Below are positions 59,487 through 64,000 of a stretch of 64,000 nt of DNA, piece by piece (the stretch's first letter is position 1; the number at the start of each line of letters is the position of its first letter). The notes beneath the pieces were generated by a model. It saw only the letters and a list, made by a program, of their open reading frames with translations. It ran no database searches and was not told the DNA's origin. Position numbers and translations under genes: made by a program. Source of the DNA: Sphingobium sp. CR2-8 (GTDB lineage: Bacteria; Pseudomonadota; Alphaproteobacteria; Sphingomonadales; Sphingomonadaceae); contig NZ_JAYKZY010000002.1 of the NCBI RefSeq assembly GCF_035818615.1, forward strand, positions 436,501-500,500. The letters run 5' to 3'.

Positions 59487-61103
59487 TTACGCTGCCATCT
59501 CCTCAGGGCTAAGGGTCCAGCCCCCCTCAAGCAGGTTGCCCTCTGCGTCGAAGGTCCAAGCCGAATATGCGTCAGGCTCTACGCGGAACGTCCCGACCTC
59601 CGTAATGACGATGCGCTGGATAAGCCGACGCAGGCTCATGTTTACCCGCCCCCGTGCGTAGATGCGAACCTCGTCGTCCTCGCTGGTCAATTCGGTCATC
59701 AGGCTCTCGACCAATGCAACGTCGTCGTCACCGGCCGGTTTGGCGGTCTCGATCGCAAGGGCCTTCTGCGCCGCTGCAATGTCGGCGGATAGGCGTTCGA
59801 CCTCTGCCTCGACCGCTGCCACGCGCTGAACGATCGCTTTGGAGCCGCCATCGGCAAGGGCATCAATGAGATTGTTGAGCTTGCCCTGTTCGACATCCTG
59901 AGCGCGCGCCATGTCGGCGATCTGCTCGCGCAGCTTGGTCGCCTGCGCGTTTGCGTCGGGCTTCCGCACGAGTTGTGGAAGCATCTCTTGTAGGATGGTC
60001 GCTTCAACGACGTCGTAGTTCAGGATCGTGGGGTTATCGCAGTTATGCTTGCGACGTGCCCGATCGCAGCGCAGCTTGCGGTAGGTCTTGCGCCGGTAGT
60101 TGACGACCTCGCCGCTGACCTTTGTGTATTTTTGCACGGTGTCGGTGGTGTGGCCGAAGTGAGCACCACCACCGCACTTCTCGCAGACGATCATCTGACT
60201 GAGCAGGTTGCGGTTGCCGAACACCTTGACGTTGGTCTGGTTGCCCTTCCGCATCGACAGCGCAGCTTGTGCGCGGTTCCATTTCTCGGCGGTCACGGCC
60301 TGTGGGTAATAATCCGGGGAAAGCGTGGTGCCGTCGCTGGTCACGTATTCACCTAACACGGCGCGCTTGGTGAGGAGCCGATAGATGTAGCTGTAGAACC
60401 ACCCGTTGTTTCCGCGCTCCTGCTCGGCTGGCGTCCAACTCGGCACGTTGCGTTCGTGCAGGATGGTGACGATGCGGTGGATGCCCATGCCGTCGATGTA
60501 GAAGTCGAAAATCTGGTTGAGCACGGCGGTGCGTTCGGGGTTGAGGACGAAGCCCTCGTCAGTGTGGTCGATCCAGTTTGGCGTGTTGGGCATCGGTCCC
60601 TTGTGTGTGCCCTCCGCGATCTGCTCGAACCGCTTTTTCCACGACGCGCTGGTCCGCTTACTTTTTTTGTCGCTTTCCTCGAACGCCATCTGGGCTTTGA
60701 TGATGACGGAGAACAACTCCATCAGGTCGCCGTTATTGCCTGCCTGATAAACATAGCCGTCCTGCCACGTTGCAACGTCCACGCCCTGCTCGTTCAGCGC
60801 CCAGATAAGCTGCGCTGCCGCCTTCGCTCCCTGACGGGACAGCCGATCGACGTTCTCAACGAGCAGCACTTTGCCCCGGTGCAGGCCATTGCGGGCTTCC
60901 AACTCGAATTCGTGCAGGGCAGAACCCTCAAGCCGGTTTGCGCCATGGAAGGCGCTACGGCCCTCGTCAGTGATCGTCTTCTCGACAGACCACCCCTTGT
61001 CGGTTGCGAACTGAAGACCGTGCGTGCGCTGCCGTTCTAGCGAGTAGCCCTTGCTCTGTTCGGCGCTTGAGAAGCGGGCGTAAATGATTGCAGTATGGGA
61101 CAT
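59487..61103 (-). CDS. Large serine recombinase, right end
   Basis: A 538-aa serine integrase. The resolvase domain has the catalytic Ser in YARFSSAEQSKGYSLERQ, with LLVENVDRLSRQGAKAA; the recombinase domain (GIHRIVTILHERNVPSWTP), a zinc ribbon (CEKCGGGAHFGH ... C ... C) and a coiled coil follow. It starts about 50 bp inside the right comM junction, as an integrase beside its attachment site. It shares the SSAEQSKG-SLERQ start with the left recombinase. Confidence 0.88.
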   Translation of the reverse strand: MSHTAIIYARFSSAEQSKGYSLERQRTHGLQFATDKGWSVEKTITDEGRSAFHGANRLEGSALHEFELEARNGLHRGKVLLVENVDRLSRQGAKAAAQLIWALNEQGVDVATWQDGYVYQAGNNGDLMELFSVIIKAQMAFEESDKKSKRTSASWKKRFEQIAEGTHKGPMPNTPNWIDHTDEGFVLNPERTAVLNQIFDFYIDGMGIHRIVTILHERNVPSWTPAEQERGNNGWFYSYIYRLLTKRAVLGEYVTSDGTTLSPDYYPQAVTAEKWNRAQAALSMRKGNQTNVKVFGNRNLLSQMIVCEKCGGGAHFGHTTDTVQKYTKVSGEVVNYRRKTYRKLRCDRARRKHNCDNPTILNYDVVEATILQEMLPQLVRKPDANAQATKLREQIADMARAQDVEQGKLNNLIDALADGGSKAIVQRVAAVEAEVERLSADIAAAQKALAIETAKPAGDDDVALVESLMTELTSEDDEVRIYARGRVNMSLRRLIQRIVITEVGTFRVEPDAYSAWTFDAEGNLLEGGWTLSPEEMAA

Positions 61104-61154
61104 GAGCGCACCGTAGCTGGGTGATTGTTGTCCTTTTGTTTACGTGCGTCGCAG

Positions 61155-61660
61155 GGTGCGTGCAGTTGATCGCCGCGATGAACCCGTGCCGCTGCGGCCA
61201 TCTGGGCGATCCGGCGCTGGCCTGTTCGCGCGCGCCGCGCTGTGCATCGGATTATCAGGCCAAGGTGTCGGGACCGCTGCTAGACCGCATCGACCTGCAT
61301 GTCGAGGTGCAGGCGGTGACCGCCGCCGACCTGGTGTTGCCGCCGCCCACCGAAGGATCGGCCGAGGTCGCGGCGCGCGTCGCGGCGGCGCGCGCGGTCC
61401 AGACGGCGCGCTATGCCGGCACCAAGCTGCGCACCAATGCCGAGGTGGATGGCGAACGTCTGGAGGAGGTCGCCGGGCCGGATGAGGCGGGACGCCAATT
61501 ATTGGCGCAGGCAGCCGCAGCGATGAAGCTGTCGGCGCGGGGCTATACCCGCGTATTGCGCGTCGCGCGGACGATCGCCGATCTGGCAGGGGCCGATCGG
61601 GTCGGGCGGGTGCATGTCGCCGAAGCGCTGAGCTACAGGCGGCGGCCTCCGGTGAATTGA
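61155..61660 (+). pseudogene. comM/yifB 3' fragment
   Basis: About 165 codons match the C-terminus of ComM/YifB: VQLIAAMNPCRCGHLGDP, SDYQAKVSGPLLDRIDLHVE and ARTIADLAGADRV. The homology begins at about 61155, after island DNA. With the N-terminal piece at 20473 it shows that the island lies in comM. A chance frame joins it to an ATG at 61121 in island DNA. Confidence 0.85.
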
Positions 61661-61708
61661 GGGTTATGCGGGACGGTGGGTGTAGGCAGAAATTCTGCCC
61701 ATAAGAAG

Positions 61709-61801
61709 CCGTTCGGGCTGAGCTTGTCGAAGCCCTTTTTTCCCGTTTAACCTCATGTTGCAACGAGCAGTAAGACCCTTGGACAAGCTCAGGGCGAACG
61801 G
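61709..61801. repeat. REP-like inverted pair
   Basis: Two 24-bp arms, CCGTTCGGGCTGAGCTTGTC...AAG (61709-61732) and its near complement (61778-61801), match at 21 of 24 bases. The GAGCTTGTCGAAG core recalls the REP/BIME-type repeats of sphingomonads. A GGCAGAA/TTCTGCC palindrome at 61685-61699, just after comM, could be its terminator. Confidence 0.6.
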
Positions 61802-61853
61802 ACTTTTATGTTGGCAAGCCACCTATGATGGCGCAATCGCGCCATCAACCCCG

Positions 61854-62279
61854 TCACCCGGCGCTGTCGTTCGCGATCAGCTTCAGTTCTGCGGCAGGCG
61901 CGTCGCTATCCTTGGGGCGAAAGCGGCCCTCGATGCGACTGCCCGGCTCGATCGTGATACGCTCATAGACGACATCGCCGGTGATTCGGGCGCTGCTTTC
62001 CACCACCAGTTCGCCCGCGCTGATCGATCCGTCGACCAGACCGGCGAGCCGCGCGCTCTGCGCGGTGACGTGGCCGGTAATGCGGCTGTCGGGTCCCTGC
62101 ACTAGCGCGGCGCAACGGATGTCGCCGTCGATCATGCCATCGACGTGCAGGTCGACCGTCGCGGCCAGATCGCCGTTGATCGTCACATCGCTGCCGATCA
62201 GCGAGAAGGGGGTATGTTTAGCCCCGGTTGCCGACATCGGCGAAACGGGCCTTGGCGATTTGCTGGACTTGGAGAACAT
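61854..62279 (-). CDS. Bactofilin (polymer-forming cytoskeletal protein)
   Basis: A 141-aa protein with the bactofilin beta-helix core: SLIGSDVTINGDLAATVDLH, IDGDIRCAALVQGPDSRITG, GSISAGELVVESSARITGDV and ITIEPGSRIEG. Such proteins form filaments that localise cell-wall enzymes. ATG 62279 has GGAGG at good spacing and overlaps the M23 peptidase gene by 62 bp, which implies co-expression. A start at 62237 is also possible. Confidence 0.85.
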   Translation of the reverse strand: MFSKSSKSPRPVSPMSATGAKHTPFSLIGSDVTINGDLAATVDLHVDGMIDGDIRCAALVQGPDSRITGHVTAQSARLAGLVDGSISAGELVVESSARITGDVVYERITIEPGSRIEGRFRPKDSDAPAAELKLIANDSAG

Positions 62280-63390
62280 CCTGGGTAGCCTCCAGAAAGC
62301 GGCGGGGGTTGACGGCCTGGCCATTGACCCGGACCTCGAAATGCAGATGCGTGCCGGTGGACCGGCCGGTCGATCCCATGCGGGCGATGGTGTCCCCGCG
62401 CGCGACCTTCTGTCCCACGCGGGCATTGAAGCGGGACAGATGGGCGTAGCGGGTCATCAGGCCGTTGCCATGGTCGACCTCGACGACATTGCCATAGCCC
62501 TGACGCTGGCCGACATAGCTGACCTTGCCGGCGGCGGCGGCTTCGATCGGCTGGCCCATGCGGCCGGGGAAGTCGATGCCGGCGTGGAAGGCGGCATGGC
62601 CGTTGAAGGGATCGCGGCGATAGCCGTAGGAACTGGTTTCCATCGGTGCGGTCGTGGGTTTGCCCGACGGGATCGTCAGCAGGCTGCGTTCCAGAAACTC
62701 CATCCGCGTCAGCGCGTCGGCCAGCTGCTCCAGCTCGTCGGTCAGCGCACCCTTGTCGCCCTTCCACGGGACGAAGGGACCACCCTGGGCGCGGGCGGCG
62801 CTGCGGGCGAGGCGATCGGGGTTGAGGCCGAAGCTTTTGATCGCGGCCGCCGCCTTGTCGGCGCGCCTTTCGACCGCGCTGGTCAGCAACGCGGCGAACC
62901 GGCGCTGGCGCTGCGCCAGGCGCACGAGCGGAACAGCTTCCGGTGCCATGCTGATCTTGGCAGCCTCACTCTGTTCGGACTTGGTCGGTGCGGCCATGTC
63001 GGGCGCCTGGCCCTTGCCCTCTTCGTCGCCGAAATGGGTCTTGTAGAGATCGTCCATAAAGTCTTGGCGCGCTTCCAGATCCTGCGCCAGTTCCTCCACC
63101 GACTGGCGATAGCCTGCCACCTTGGTGGCGGCCGTGGCGACCGACCGGCTCTGCTGCGTCAAGGCGGCGCGTTGCTGGGCGACGTTGGCGCGGCCGACCA
63201 GCATCGACACGGTGATCCCGATCCATCCGAGCAACAGGGCCGATGTCAGACCGATGGCGGCGATCTGCATCCGGCGGGTAATGCGGACGAACTTGACCTT
63301 TCCGCCGGACCGCAGGAAAATCTCGCGTTCGGGGCACAAGGCAAGGAGCCGTGCCCACAGGGCAGCGCCCTTCTTACTTCGATAAGACAA
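62218..63390 (-). CDS. M23 family metallopeptidase
   Basis: A 390-aa protein with one N-terminal membrane helix (QIAAIGLTSALLLGWIGITV), a coiled-coil region, and an M23 endopeptidase domain (about 255-375). Catalytic zinc ligands are visible in AFHAGIDFPG, with TGTHLHFEVRVNG. It cuts peptidoglycan cross-links in the periplasm or supports such cuts. Pairing with a bactofilin gene in an overlapping operon is a widespread arrangement in cell-shape control. Confidence 0.9.
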   Translation of the reverse strand: MSYRSKKGAALWARLLALCPEREIFLRSGGKVKFVRITRRMQIAAIGLTSALLLGWIGITVSMLVGRANVAQQRAALTQQSRSVATAATKVAGYRQSVEELAQDLEARQDFMDDLYKTHFGDEEGKGQAPDMAAPTKSEQSEAAKISMAPEAVPLVRLAQRQRRFAALLTSAVERRADKAAAAIKSFGLNPDRLARSAARAQGGPFVPWKGDKGALTDELEQLADALTRMEFLERSLLTIPSGKPTTAPMETSSYGYRRDPFNGHAAFHAGIDFPGRMGQPIEAAAAGKVSYVGQRQGYGNVVEVDHGNGLMTRYAHLSRFNARVGQKVARGDTIARMGSTGRSTGTHLHFEVRVNGQAVNPRRFLEATQDVLQVQQIAKARFADVGNRG

Positions 63391-63874
63391 TGCAACCCCA
63401 ACTCTTCGTTATGCGAGGGGGCCGGTAACAAAGCTTTAGAGTGCGCGCGAATCCATCGCGGGCGACTCGTGACGAGTCGAGCGATCTTCGCGTCAAAATG
63501 ACCATCGAAGCTTTTTGTTCCCCGCGTGGATGACTATTTCGATCCGATCGCGGCCGTTGCGATGAACGACAGGAGAAGGCTTCGGCCCCGTCCTGGCCCA
63601 CCCGGGCAAAGCAAAAGCGCGCGAAGCCTGCTCGCTTGACCCGTGGGGCCTGCATCGCTATAGGCGCGGCTGCCCAGCGGTCTGTCGTTACAAAGACTCG
63701 TCTTTTTCCGCCATGCAAGGCTGGGCGACACTAGAGCTGAACATTGCCGGGTGCTCTTGCGGCTCCAGGGGGCTTATGCCTACCGGGGCCTTTGCCGTTT
63801 GGACGAATCTTCGTGCAAGCGGCGCGAGACGCGGGGATGCCCAGGTAAAGTAACTGAAAAAGGTGAAGGGCTTC
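63391..63874. other. Intergenic region before rpsL
   Basis: 484 bases without a supported gene, between divergent M23 peptidase and rpsL. They contain the candidate rpsL promoter at 63636-63664 and a long leader of about 200 nt. No attenuator could be defined. Confidence 0.5.
63636..63664 (+). promoter_or_regulatory. Candidate rpsL promoter
   Basis: TTGACC (63636-63641) and TATAGG (63659-63664) are separated by exactly 17 bp, in the direction of rpsL. The distance to ATG 63875 leaves a leader of about 200 nt, as is common for ribosomal-protein operons. Confidence 0.6.
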
Positions 63875-64000
63875 ATGCCAACAATCAATCAGCTGGTCCG
63901 CAATGGCCGCGATCCGCAGAAGGCCAAGAGCAAGGTCCCTGCGATGGAGGCAAATCCGCAGAAGCGCGGCGTTTGCACTCGTGTTTATACGACGACTCCG
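63875..64000 (+). CDS. rpsL: 30S ribosomal protein S12, partial
   Basis: The first 42 codons of ribosomal protein S12 ([14 protein letters not shown], then [16 protein letters not shown]) continue beyond the window end. S12 is part of the 30S decoding centre. GGTGAAGGG precedes the ATG. This normally leads the str operon (rpsL, rpsG, fusA, tuf). Confidence 0.96.
   Translation, partial: MPTINQLVRNGRDPQKAKSKVPAMEANPQKRGVCTRVYTTTP

Larger units (their letters stand above)
20578..61154. mobile_element. Composite genomic island in comM
   Basis: About 40.6 kb of accessory DNA separates the two ends of comM. Large serine recombinases lie about 40-50 bp inside each junction, both pointing inward. 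The content is mixed: a satellite-like replication module, recombinase-parB genes, candidate defence genes, two IS21-type insertions, a resolvase and small phage-like genes. I found no terminase, capsid, tail or conjugation genes. No direct-repeat attachment core could be picked out at the junctions. Loss of central comM suggests stacked insertions followed by deletion rather than one simple integration. Confidence 0.8.

Noticed and set aside
20578..61154. Complete prophage
   Set aside because: No terminase, portal, capsid, tail or lysis gene was recognised in the whole island.
61981..63501. 506-codon frame antisense to the M23 peptidase and bactofilin
   Set aside because: The minus-strand genes carry clear family motifs; this frame is their mirror.

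Overview
The window looks like the chromosome of an alphaproteobacterium of the Sphingomonadaceae (Sphingomonas/Sphingobium type). This rests on the coding style, on the yajC-secD-secF, ppx-rlmE and rpsL genes, on a TonB-dependent receptor leading a sugar locus, and on a REP-like repeat of a kind I associate with sphingomonads. It was read by eye only, and family names come from recognised motifs.

Region 1 (1-10.5 kb) is a fructan/sucrose-type utilisation locus. A leftward operon runs TonB-dependent receptor, ROK fructokinase, MFS sugar porter, GH32 enzyme, LamG-GH32 enzyme, with stop/start overlaps at the last three junctions. A convergent ROK-family regulator lies at its far end. The same 25-bp operator occurs twice, at 71-95 and 10436-10460. 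Copy 2 sits between the -35 and -10 boxes of the receptor promoter.

Region 2 (10.6-20.4 kb) is chromosomal backbone: tRNA-Pro(GGG), yajC-secD-secF with a small Mth938-like gene, a decaying trypsin-like autotransporter (frameshift plus lost catalytic serine), ppx/gppA and rlmE.

Region 3 (about 20.58-61.15 kb) is a roughly 40.6-kb island lodged in comM/yifB. The first 31 codons of comM lie at 20473 and its last ~165 codons at 61155; the middle is not in the window. Large serine recombinases sit at both ends, pointing inward. Inside, from left to right: a satellite-like replication module (AlpA, primase-helicase, GCGGGTAC repeats); a serine recombinase-ParB-ParB operon; a solitary reverse transcriptase with a structured leader; a degenerate tRNA-Leu-like sequence; a resolvase and cargo of unknown function; an operon of a nucleoid-associated (NdpA-like) protein and a RelA/SpoT-domain protein, broken by an IS21-family element with a clean 7-bp target duplication; a two-nuclease-domain gene broken by a second IS21-like element; and a lower-GC segment of small phage-like genes, two Flp-type pilin genes and repeated control regions.

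Region 4 (61.2-64 kb) returns to backbone: the comM 3' remnant, a REP pair, a bactofilin overlapping an M23 peptidase, and the start of rpsL.

The most promising leads for new biology are the reverse transcriptase locus (33.06-34.96 kb), the NdpA/RelA-SpoT pair (42.9-47.6 kb), the recombinase-ParB-ParB operon (28.8-32.2 kb) and a 123-126 bp repeat with RNA-like terminal pairing (40.7 and 47.8 kb).
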